A program made the position numbers and the translations under genes. The notes under the pieces are model-generated. The model was not told the origin of the DNA. It ran no database searches and saw nothing but the letters and a program-made list of their open reading frames with translations. Shown in pieces: positions 25,670 to 32,558 of a DNA stretch of 64,000 bases. This DNA is from an uncultured Oscillospiraceae bacterium. GTDB taxonomy: Bacteria > Bacillota > Clostridia > Oscillospirales > Acutalibacteraceae. Within the stretch, counting starts at the first letter, position 1, and every line of letters begins with the position of its first letter. The stretch covers positions 24,748 to 88,747 of the forward strand of contig URFG01000005.1 in assembly GCA_900547095.1 (NCBI GenBank). Reading direction: 5' to 3'.

Positions 25670-26683
25670 TTATATTTTTTTAGTGTTTTGCAGGTCAATA
25701 AAACCTGCGCCTGATTTAAGTCTTCCGAAAATCTTTGAATTCCCTTTACTTTTGATCTCTGTAATCGTATAAACTCCCCTGTCTTTTATGCTCCCTTTTA
25801 CAGCGCTTCTTTCATCGGGCAAAGCATATATCGCAAGATTTGGTACCGTTACCTTCACAAGAAAGGGAACCGAGATGTTTTTATCGGAACTTATCAGATA
25901 TTTAATATTTATCGGACTCATTATTGAGTTTGTTTTTGCCTCGTTTTTATCGATAACCGCCCTGTCGCCGCTTATGCTTTCTATATACCATTTTTGCTTT
26001 TTCACCCAATCGGGCACTTTTTTGCCGTTATAATAAACGGCGTCTGACGAAATGCTTACAAGACTTCCTTTTTTTAATGCATTATTTTCTGTAGGTTTAT
26101 TTTCGGTTTCTCCTAAAATATTTTTCACTCTTGCCCTGAAAGAGTCCATAGTCATATTAAATCTGTTCATCCAGTGCTCGGGATCGGTGTGATTACTGCC
26201 GTAGCCCTTTAAATAAGCCTCTTTATGGCTTACGATATTATTTGTATCAATTCCGTATTTTCTGCATAGCTCCGCGCAGAATTCTACTGCCGTGATAAAA
26301 GCGCTTTCAAAGTAATTTCTGTCAGTAAGAGAGTCTTCGCAAATTTCAAACTGAATAAAGGCAGGCGAATAATTATAACTGCCCTTACTTCCTTTTCCGA
26401 CTCCCCAGCAGCAGATATCAAAGGGCAACAACTGCGCCACTTTGACTTCCTTTAATTTATCGTAACCAATAAACGCGTGAACGCATACCTCGCGGCCGTC
26501 GGGCCTTAATCTGTTCCAATGATTATTATAGGAATTTACTCCGCAGGTATCGGGAGCGTCGACATAACGCCTTAAAAAAGGATTATTAACTCCCGTGGAA
26601 TGAACTACTATTCCCTGCGGTTTCATTTTCTTCGCTGTAATATAGCAAAGATTTTTTACTGCATAAGCTTTTATAATATTCAT
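25670..26683 (-). CDS. N-acetylmuramoyl-L-alanine amidase (Amidase_2) with SH3-like tail
   Basis: The N-terminal ~190 residues form an amidase_2/PGRP-type zinc amidase: GIVVHSTGVNNP (first zinc histidine), FIQFEICEDS, IVSHKEAYLKGYGSNHTDPEHW (later ligands). Residues ~205-337 contain two short beta-rich segments (KGSLVSISSDAVYYNG and VPNLAIYALPDERSAVKGSI) that look like SH3b wall-binding repeats. There is no signal peptide, as in many phage endolysins and spore-related hydrolases. Its ATG overlaps the stop of the small membrane peptide as ATGA. Confidence 0.85.
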   Translation of the reverse strand: MNIIKAYAVKNLCYITAKKMKPQGIVVHSTGVNNPFLRRYVDAPDTCGVNSYNNHWNRLRPDGREVCVHAFIGYDKLKEVKVAQLLPFDICCWGVGKGSKGSYNYSPAFIQFEICEDSLTDRNYFESAFITAVEFCAELCRKYGIDTNNIVSHKEAYLKGYGSNHTDPEHWMNRFNMTMDSFRARVKNILGETENKPTENNALKKGSLVSISSDAVYYNGKKVPDWVKKQKWYIESISGDRAVIDKNEAKTNSIMSPINIKYLISSDKNISVPFLVKVTVPNLAIYALPDERSAVKGSIKDRGVYTITEIKSKGNSKIFGRLKSGAGFIDLQNTKKI

Positions 26684-26790
26684 TTTTTACCTTCCTTTTT
26701 ATCTTTTTTAGACTGAATTTTTATCTGATTGATATAAACCGTTGCGCCGGCTATCAGAATGCCCTGCGTAAAAGCGGTGAAAAATCCCAT
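26680..26790 (-). CDS. Tiny membrane peptide (36 aa), possible holin-like partner
   Basis: ATG 26790 opens a 36-codon frame: a short hydrophobic stretch (GFFTAFTQGILIAGATVYI) followed by a Lys-rich tail (KIQSKKDKKEGKK), a one-pass small membrane protein with a positive cytosolic end. It ends in ATGA overlap with the amidase. The SD is weak, so expression is uncertain. The shape and position are those of a small holin ahead of an endolysin, but this is inference. Confidence 0.4.
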   Translation of the reverse strand: MGFFTAFTQGILIAGATVYINQIKIQSKKDKKEGKK

Positions 26791-26797
26791 AAGTTAC

Positions 26798-26858
26798 AGA
26801 TAATACAATCGGGGTACAACACTTCTAATAGCGTAAAATTTGTCCGATTGTATTGTCT
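26798..26858. repeat. Inverted repeat AGAYAATACAATCGG, also seen near 63900
   Basis: AGATAATACAATCGG at 26798-26812 and its complement at 26844-26858 differ at one base. The left arm runs on into GGTACAA. AGACAATACAATCAGGGTACAA occurs again at 63900-63921. Confidence 0.6.
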
Positions 26859-26870
26859 ATGATAACAAAG

Positions 26871-26895
26871 AAAGCGGACAGTTTATGTCCGCTTT
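26871..26895 (-). terminator. Terminator downstream of the InlB-repeat gene
   Basis: AAAGCGGACA / TGTCCGCTTT, a 10-bp stem with a 5-nt loop, followed on the minus strand by CTTTG. Confidence 0.7.
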
Positions 26896-26923
26896 AAAAA
26901 TAAAAATATTTAATTTTTAGGTT

Positions 26924-27670
26924 TTATTCAATATGAATCGTAATCTTACCTACTGTTTCATTTGTAAGATTTTGTTTCGGTTTCCCGCTTAAAAGCAATC
27001 TAGCTTTTTTCTTGCCGGAAATGGGGATCGACACAGAACTTATTACGGCAGTACCGTTTTCATCCATAAACTGCCCGTAGACATTGCCGTTTTCCTGCGA
27101 ATAATCGAAAGATACCGTGACTTTATTGTTGCCCTGATTTTCGACAGTGATCAGGTTGCCGTCAGTTGTCCATTCGCCTAAAGCATACTCGTGAGTTTCG
27201 GGATCCCAGTCGCCTTCGGTATAAGTATAGGTCATATCGCTCCAAATAACAGTAATACTTACGATCTCCGCTTCTTCATAGCCGCACTCTGAGCAAGCGC
27301 GCTTTCCTCCGGACCATTCGCCGAATGTGTGGTCGGCAGGGGTATCGGTGCTTTCGCACCTTAAGCACTTTTTATAATGCTGTGTTTCGGTTATCTGCCA
27401 GGTACCGTTTTCATAGTCGTGACCTAAAGCCGGAATAACCCTTTTGGAAGTTGCCGAGCAAAGAGAGCAAATTTGGCGCATATAGCCGATTTCTGTGCAG
27501 GTGGCAGCCGTGATCACATTTCCGGTGTCAGCATATTTATGCTGACACCTTATATTTACATTTGTTCTGAATCTTGCCGTGGTATAATTGCTCTGATCAT
27601 CAGGCGTGAAAATAACATATTTACTCTGATTCAAGCCCGTCTGAGTAAGAATCTCATCGTTTTTTTCCAA
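26924..27670 (-). CDS. C-terminal fragment of the InlB-repeat protein
   Basis: Starts in frame after the A-run (KNDEILTQTG). It holds three Cys-pair motifs of the kind seen in clostridial surface repeats (GYMRQICSLC, HYKKCLRC, RACSECGYEE), then a beta-rich end. No start signal of its own was seen. Confidence 0.5.
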   Translation of the reverse strand: MEKNDEILTQTGLNQSKYVIFTPDDQSNYTTARFRTNVNIRCQHKYADTGNVITAATCTEIGYMRQICSLCSATSKRVIPALGHDYENGTWQITETQHYKKCLRCESTDTPADHTFGEWSGGKRACSECGYEEAEIVSITVIWSDMTYTYTEGDWDPETHEYALGEWTTDGNLITVENQGNNKVTVSFDYSQENGNVYGQFMDENGTAVISSVSIPISGKKKARLLLSGKPKQNLTNETVGKITIHIE

Positions 27671-28131
27671 CTGAATGTTCCGGAAACCGCAGCCCCGTTA
27701 TTAGGATTAATCATAGAACCGCCTACAAGCGAATGATTGCCTAATCTCGGACTTTTCGTAAGTTCAATTTCGGCGGTCGGAAAATCAGAAGGTTTTGGCG
27801 TGGCTTTAACAACCGTCAGTTCTGTTACAGGACCTGTTACCGTGGCGCTTTTGTAGGGAGCGTTATTTTCAGTGAGGGTGACTTTTGCATAGAAATAATA
27901 CTTCTTGCCGACAATTAGATTTTCGGGGACCTGCAAACGGCGCCCGGATTCGTCTTTCGTATCATAAGTCGAATCCAAAAATTTTGCATTTGTTCCGTTA
28001 ATATCACATTGATACAGCTCATAGGTATAATCATAATACTCCCTGCTGAGCGAAATTCCAAACATTGTTACACTTCTTTGACCGTATGGTATAGAAATGC
28101 TTGAACGCCAATCCGGTGTCGGATGGCCCAC
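27631..28131 (-). CDS. Middle fragment of the InlB-repeat protein
   Basis: Continues in the same frame as the N-terminal fragment after the TAA. It contains a fibronectin-like segment (YTYELYQCDINGTNAKF, GKKYYFYAKVTLTENN). GTG at 28131 is not a convincing start because there is no SD, so this piece is probably not made on its own. It ends out of frame after GTFSWKK. Confidence 0.5.
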   Translation of the reverse strand: MGHPTPDWRSSISIPYGQRSVTMFGISLSREYYDYTYELYQCDINGTNAKFLDSTYDTKDESGRRLQVPENLIVGKKYYFYAKVTLTENNAPYKSATVTGPVTELTVVKATPKPSDFPTAEIELTKSPRLGNHSLVGGSMINPNNGAAVSGTFSWKKTMRFLLRRA

Positions 28132-28134
28132 CCA

Positions 28135-29322
28135 TTAAGCATAAAGTGTCTGATTCTCGGTGATATCAACTGTCGACTTACTTGTGATCTCCCTGCCCTT
28201 GCCGTTACTTTTCGTAAACCAGCCTCCGAAACTGAAGTTATCCCGAGTGGGCACCGGCAAGTCGCCGTATTTTTCGCTATAGGTCACGGTTTTGGTTTTT
28301 GTGCTTAAAGAGCCATTTCCGGCATCAAAGGTAACTGTAAGTTTTTTTAGAGTCCACCTCGCATAGAGCTTATGAGCGCCGTAAATTGAAACAATGGTAG
28401 AACCTGTCGCCTTACTGCCACCCGTGTTTGCTGTATACCACCCACCGAATTCATAACCAAGTCTTGTAAGCGTAGGCAGTGCTCCGTATGATTTACCGTA
28501 TGTTACAATGCGGGTAGTGGTGCTTAAAGCAGCGCCGTTAGGCTCTAAAGTGACTAACTCTTCGGCGGTAATCGCGCCGAACTTAACATCGAATGTAATA
28601 TCAAAGCAGTTTGTATATCTGGTTGCATACTGTGTACATGCCCAAAAGCCAAAGTTCAGTGAAACAGTCTGCGTATAATCAGTGTCGTTTTTATAAATGC
28701 ACTTAACTACATTCGATTTCACCGCGTCTGTATCTATATAGCGCGTTTTGCCATCGCCATTTTTAGCGGATTTCCCAACTCGGTATCCTCTAAGCAGTGC
28801 CTGACCGTTATCTGATCCGTAAGCGGCAGAGGAAGCCGTGTCTTTAGTGGCAAGTTTTATCACAGTATCATCAGGCGCGGGATTTTCGCCGAAATAAAGC
28901 ACTTCAAAGCTGGCTGCCGCAGTTGCTTTTGTGCTTGATGTAATTTGTTTCGCACTGATTAATGTAAAAATCTGATCCAAAGTGCAGGTCGTATGAGCCG
29001 GAAGTTTAAGACTTGTTGTAAAGGGATAATAAACATATTCGTAGTTTTTATCCTGGTCGGTTTTAAAGTTTATTCGTTTCCCGTTACTTATTTCGGTTTC
29101 TGACTTTACAATAGTGGGCTGACCTTGTAGATATGCTCCGACACCCATACTTGTAATATCTTTTCCGGGGTTCCAACAAGATCTATAAGGCTTTCCGAAT
29201 TTTACGCTCGGGCTCGCTATAGCGTCTGCAGCTTTAGCTTTCATAGGTGCAGCTATGTAAAGCAGACTAAGACCTAAGCACAGACACAGTGCCACGCTTT
29301 CAATTCTTTTTAAGAGAGTCAT
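28135..29322 (-). CDS. N-terminal fragment of the InlB-repeat protein (395 aa)
   Basis: Carries the signal peptide, an N-terminal domain of about 240 residues with no recognised fold, and two InlB repeats. It stops at TLYA, one residue before the conserved aromatic of the YAxW repeat end. If translated it could still be secreted as a shortened protein with two repeats. Confidence 0.75.
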   Translation of the reverse strand: MTLLKRIESVALCLCLGLSLLYIAAPMKAKAADAIASPSVKFGKPYRSCWNPGKDITSMGVGAYLQGQPTIVKSETEISNGKRINFKTDQDKNYEYVYYPFTTSLKLPAHTTCTLDQIFTLISAKQITSSTKATAAASFEVLYFGENPAPDDTVIKLATKDTASSAAYGSDNGQALLRGYRVGKSAKNGDGKTRYIDTDAVKSNVVKCIYKNDTDYTQTVSLNFGFWACTQYATRYTNCFDITFDVKFGAITAEELVTLEPNGAALSTTTRIVTYGKSYGALPTLTRLGYEFGGWYTANTGGSKATGSTIVSIYGAHKLYARWTLKKLTVTFDAGNGSLSTKTKTVTYSEKYGDLPVPTRDNFSFGGWFTKSNGKGREITSKSTVDITENQTLYA

Positions 29323-29465
29323 CTATCCTATGCTCCTTTTACAGTATCAGTCAATTCGTTTTATATCTTTAAGGAAAGCTGAAGACAAACGGCAAAAAAT
29401 TCTTTCATATATAGGTAGTATAACATAAAATCAAAGGATTTAAGCCTATGTACGGCGACAGCCGC

Positions 29466-29600
29466 GTCGCACAGCAGTGCGACTATTTTATTGTTTCAAT
29501 GAATTTTTACGAAAATTTTTGATTTTCTTAATGCCGTAAGGCATTTTGACAGCGCTTTACCGCTGTCAGTTTGAATTCATTATAACACGTTCACCTATGA
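29466..29600. repeat. Cluster of short perfect hairpins upstream of the InlB-repeat gene
   Basis: Four hairpins lie within 135 nt: GTCGCAC-AGCA-GTGCGAC (29466-29483), ATGCC-GTAA-GGCAT (29531-29544), GACAGCG-6 nt-CGCTGTC (29548-29567) and GTTCA-CCTA-TGAAC (29589-29602 region). Together they look like a structured leader or a small mobile repeat. The whole stretch 29323-29765 has no gene. Confidence 0.5.
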
Positions 29601-29767
29601 ACGAATCAAGCGTTTTTATAACTTAAAAACAAAAAAATTCCTCTGACTTTTCAGTTTTCGGAATTATATGTGACTGATATAAAAAAACAGCACGGGTTGT
29701 AATAAGTAAAAATCCCGTACACAAATCTGTTGATAATCTGTATTTGTAACGAATTTTATTAATCCGT

Positions 29768-29820
29768 CGGCGAAGCCGACACCGAACTTATTACCTCTTA
29801 CCTATTACTTTTTACTTCCA
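29768..29820. repeat. Left copy of island-flanking direct repeat
   Basis: CGGCGAAGCCG (29768-29778), then CTTATTACCTCTTAC (29787-29801) and TTTTTACTTCC. The same order recurs at 34052-34100. The stretch 29820-29870 is filled with related GTGAAGAGTGAATAGTGA-like sequence and holds no gene. Confidence 0.6.
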
Positions 29821-29873
29821 AAGCCACAAAGGCGTTTTTTTAGTGAAGAGTGAATAGTGAAAAGGTAAAAGTT

Positions 29874-29905
29874 AAAGTCCCAAAGACTTTCGCCTTTGGG
29901 ACTTT
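29874..29905 (-). terminator. Hairpin downstream of the TPR-like gene
   Basis: 12-bp stem AAAGTCCCAAAG / CTTTGGGACTTT. On the minus strand it is followed by AACTTTTACC, a weak U-tract. Confidence 0.45.
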
Positions 29906-29950
29906 GGCTCTGTTGTTCAAAAAAGAACCGGTCAAAAACCGAGGATTTTC

Positions 29951-30262
29951 TTATTTTATATATTGTATTTTTTCCATAGCAGATTTCTTTATTGCTGTTT
30001 CTCCACCAAAATCTACACAATATTGGTAATGAGTAATCGCTTTGTTGTTTTCATATGATTTTTCATATATCTCGCCCAACCGATAATGAACAATTAGTTT
30101 CCCGAGATTATCAAGTTTTGGAAATTTTCGTTCTAACATATTAAGATTATACTTTTCAACAGTTTTATAGTCCCCCATTGCACGGTCGCCTTTTAATATT
30201 GCATCTGCCAAACCATTGCGCATAATACCTAATTTTTGCTTTCTTATCATTTGTTCCGTCAT
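29951..30262 (-). CDS. Small TPR-like hypothetical protein (103 aa)
   Basis: The helical pattern LGKLIVHYRLGEIYEKSYENNKAITHYQYCV resembles one to two tetratricopeptide repeats. The remainder is charged helix. The start lies right beside a REP-like element, so the true N-terminus may have been lost or altered by that insertion. It could be a C-terminal remnant of a longer TPR protein. No function can be assigned. Confidence 0.5.
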   Translation of the reverse strand: MTEQMIRKQKLGIMRNGLADAILKGDRAMGDYKTVEKYNLNMLERKFPKLDNLGKLIVHYRLGEIYEKSYENNKAITHYQYCVDFGGETAIKKSAMEKIQYIK

Positions 30263-30268
30263 TGAACA

Positions 30269-30291
30269 ACACAGAGAACCGTCCCCTGTGT
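30269..30291. mobile_element. REP-like imperfect palindrome (left copy)
   Basis: ACACAG and CTGTGT surround a core. GAGAACCGTCCCCTGTGT (30274-30291) is the exact reverse complement of 33995-34012. From memory, such GGGGACGGTTCT elements are scattered in many bacterial genomes and are linked to REP-associated IS200-like transposases. That link needs a search. Confidence 0.6.
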
Positions 30292-30293
30292 CC

Positions 30294-30413
30294 TGTAAGT
30301 TTGCTTTTCAAAAGCTCATATCCGTCTTCTCTCCCCTGTAGCACGCGGGAGAGTGCACGACAAATAGCAGCTTGCAAAGTTTTCTCCTCAAGCCCCTTCG
30401 AAAAATCACAATA
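30294..30413 (-). pseudogene. Possible C-terminal remnant of a serine recombinase
   Basis: Forty codons in frame directly after the transporter stop: CDFSKGLEEKTLQAAICRAL, SRVLQGREDGYELLKSKL. The pattern C-x-S-x-x-(L/I)-x-E-x-x-L-x-x-A-(I/V)-x-x-A resembles the end of the zinc-ribbon in large serine recombinases. It runs straight into the REP-like element. Too short to be sure. Confidence 0.3.
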
Positions 30414-31646
30414 TCAGTCAAGCAAGTGCGCCTTGTCTGTTTTTATAGCAAGCAAGGAAAAGCCGGTACCGAGCACCGTAACTCCTCCCCATACCGCAAC
30501 TACCGCGCTCCAACCGCCGAACTTCAGAATTATCGGAAACAACAGACTTGCACCCGATGCAGAAATATAAGATGTAAAATCGAAAAAACCTGTTATGCCC
30601 GAAATAAGTCCTGTGCACGAAAAATGCAGCACATACATGCTGAAAATCATATTACAGGCACCTGTCATCGCAGCGCTTGCCAAAAACAGCGCGGTTATTG
30701 ACAGCACTGCAAATCCGCTCCCGCACATATAAACTATGCCAAACATAATAACCGAGAAGGCAAACAGTATTGCACACATGACCTTCTCTTTGTATTCGAC
30801 AAGCTTTGCAAGGTACATTGTAATAAAGGTGCCGAGAATATTTGTAAGAGGTAAAATTGTAGAAATAGCCGCCGCTGTTTTGCTGCCTACCGAAAAGTTC
30901 TGCGCAATGAAGGTAGGAATCCAGAATGATACCGCGTTACGTATTATTCCGTATAAAAGAGTGACCATGATCATGGAGAAAAAGCCTATGTTTAAAAACA
31001 GATTTTTAAAATTAGTTATTTCAAATTTTTTGAGTGTTTCGGTAAGCTTGCATATCATTTTGCGTTTTTCCATGTAGACGCTTAGTATTAAATATAAAAC
31101 GGCAATAGCAATAAGCAGTCCGCCGGAAATAAAAAACGGAACACCGCTGCTGCCGCATGCCGACCCACAAAGAGCAAGAATGTAGGTTATAAGCGTACCG
31201 ACAACCGATGCTGCTGTCATCAGTGTAATAAGGACTCGTCCTACTGCACGTTCAGTGTTCTCTCCGATGATTTTTGACATCGGTCCCCAAAGCATAGAGC
31301 AGAAAAACCCGCATGCTCCCCACATCAGTATGCCGGCTGTCTGCGAGCTGCAAAACGGGGAAAAAAATAACATAAGTCCGGACACCGCAAGTCCTGTCGG
31401 CACCATATATTTCGCGTCTATTTTATTTCCTAAAAATCCGTTTATAAGCTGACCTATGCCGTAACACAGCAAGAGTGCGCTCCCCATTTTTCCGAGCGCA
31501 CTTTCGCTGAAAACGCCAAGCTCTGTAAGCTGAGGCATTACGGCACTGAGTATATTCCTGCCCGTATAGCAGCCCGCGTATGCAAGACAGCATGCTGTCC
31601 CTATCCAAACAGCGTTTTTTGATTTTGTCGTTAAGTTATTTTTCAT
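30414..31646 (-). CDS. MFS transporter, organophosphate:phosphate antiporter-like
   Basis: 410 residues with about twelve hydrophobic segments. The N-terminal pattern CLAYAGCYTGRNILSAVMPQL and the GKMGSALLLCYGIGQLINGFLGNKID loop resemble the OPA family (GlpT/UhpT), which exchange sugar or glycerol phosphates for phosphate. The substrate is uncertain. It overlaps the deoR-like regulator by 11 nt, so the two form an operon divergent from a PHP metallohydrolase. This suggests uptake and breakdown of a phosphorylated compound. Confidence 0.8.
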   Translation of the reverse strand: MKNNLTTKSKNAVWIGTACCLAYAGCYTGRNILSAVMPQLTELGVFSESALGKMGSALLLCYGIGQLINGFLGNKIDAKYMVPTGLAVSGLMLFFSPFCSSQTAGILMWGACGFFCSMLWGPMSKIIGENTERAVGRVLITLMTAASVVGTLITYILALCGSACGSSGVPFFISGGLLIAIAVLYLILSVYMEKRKMICKLTETLKKFEITNFKNLFLNIGFFSMIMVTLLYGIIRNAVSFWIPTFIAQNFSVGSKTAAAISTILPLTNILGTFITMYLAKLVEYKEKVMCAILFAFSVIMFGIVYMCGSGFAVLSITALFLASAAMTGACNMIFSMYVLHFSCTGLISGITGFFDFTSYISASGASLLFPIILKFGGWSAVVAVWGGVTVLGTGFSLLAIKTDKAHLLD

Positions 31647-32433
31647 TTTTACACTCCGCTATTTCAAGCCTGCAGCCGCTTTGCTTACAACGATCCCTGA
31701 AGCTTTTGCTTATTTTGTACTTGTCGTCCGTTATTATCATATCAAGCTCATCGATAGAGCAGATGTGATAGAAGCTGTGTTTTCCGAATTTGTCACTGTC
31801 AGCGAGCAGATAGCGCTTTTCCGCTATACTGCATAATTTTTTAGTAAAAACACCGTGACTTGTTTCCCATGACATTATTCCCTCGCTGTTTACCGCAGTT
31901 GCACCGATAAATGCCTTGTCCGCTATAAATAGTGACAGCATTTCATTGGTGAGCGGACTGTACGCGCAGTCCGTTTCCGGATCAATATCTCCTCCGAGCA
32001 TGATTATATCTCCGTCAAAATCTTCGTGCTTGCGTTTGTCTGCAAGAATTTGAGAAATTTTCAGAGAGTTTGTTATTATCTTTATACCTGTGACTCCGTT
32101 TATTTCAGATACAAAGCTTTCTATATCGGTTCCCGTATCAACGGCGATAATGTCGTTGTCCTCAATGAGCTTTGCGGCACGCTTGCCGATACATCTCTTT
32201 TGATCAGGCGCTTTTAAAACGCGGACTTCGTATTTTTCCTCTCGAACAGGACGCCTTGTGCAGATTGCGCCGCCGTGGACCTTCTTAATTTTTTCTTCTT
32301 TTATAATCTCGTTTAAGTCTCTCCGTATTGTCTCCCCGGAAACATTAAAATGTTTCGCAAGCTCCGAAATATATGCTTTGCCCTCAGTATATATTATTTT
32401 TATTATTTCTGCTCTTCTTTGATCTGTCAGCAT
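31636..32433 (-). CDS. DeoR/GlpR family transcriptional regulator
   Basis: N-terminal DeoR helix-turn-helix (LTDQRRAEIIKIIY, ISELAKHFNVSGETIRRDLNE) followed by the DeoR C-terminal sensor domain (DNDIIAVDTGTDIESF, KIITNSLKISQIL, ADKAFIGATAVNSEG). Members bind phosphorylated sugars and usually repress. 265 residues is typical. Operator and divergent promoters lie just upstream. Confidence 0.93.
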   Translation of the reverse strand: MLTDQRRAEIIKIIYTEGKAYISELAKHFNVSGETIRRDLNEIIKEEKIKKVHGGAICTRRPVREEKYEVRVLKAPDQKRCIGKRAAKLIEDNDIIAVDTGTDIESFVSEINGVTGIKIITNSLKISQILADKRKHEDFDGDIIMLGGDIDPETDCAYSPLTNEMLSLFIADKAFIGATAVNSEGIMSWETSHGVFTKKLCSIAEKRYLLADSDKFGKHSFYHICSIDELDMIITDDKYKISKSFRDRCKQSGCRLEIAECKNEK

Positions 32434-32456
32434 ATTTTACCTCCTTGTTCCAATTA

Positions 32457-32485
32457 ATTATATCACGCAAATCCAAATAAATCAA
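32457..32485 (-). promoter_or_regulatory. sigma-A promoter of the deoR-MFS operon
   Basis: Minus strand: TTGATT, a 17-nt spacer, TATAAT, then AAGGAGG and the ATG. Confidence 0.7.
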
Positions 32486-32503
32486 CTAAAATTTATTGAT
32501 TTG
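32474..32503. promoter_or_regulatory. Candidate DeoR-family operator
   Basis: CAAATAAATCAA (32474-32485) and TTTATTGATTTG (32492-32503) form an inverted repeat matching at 10 of 12 positions. It lies exactly between the two divergent -35 boxes and covers the minus-strand one. Confidence 0.5.
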
Positions 32504-32505
32504 TG

Positions 32506-32534
32506 TTGACTTTTGCGGAAATGGGTGTTATAAT
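32506..32534 (+). promoter_or_regulatory. sigma-A promoter of the PHP metallohydrolase gene
   Basis: TTGACT at 32506-32511, a 17-nt spacer and TATAAT at 32529-32534, followed by AGGAGG. Confidence 0.8.
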
Positions 32535-32558
32535 CGTAAAAAAAAGGAGGAAATATAA

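Larger units (their letters stand above)
26924..29322 (-). pseudogene. Secreted InlB-repeat (List_Bact_rpt) surface protein gene, broken twice
   Basis: One original reading frame of about 800 codons is now in three pieces. It begins with a signal peptide (LLKRIESVALCLCLGLSLLYIAA, cut near AKA-AD), then an N-terminal beta domain. Two InlB/Flg_new-type repeats follow (GYEFGGWYTANTGGS, NFSFGGWFTKSNGKG), then a fibronectin-like stretch and CxxC-rich repeats (ICSLC, CLRC, CSECG). Break 1: a TAA at 28135-28137, where the repeat should read YA-K-W. The same frame continues directly with W. Break 2: a seven-A run near 27660-27666 (minus strand), where one extra A would restore the frame. No sortase motif was seen at the C-terminus. 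Confidence 0.85.

Noticed and set aside
24853..29322. Full prophage around the amidase
   Set aside because: No integrase, terminase, portal, capsid or tail genes; only the lysis-like trio and a surface-protein pseudogene.
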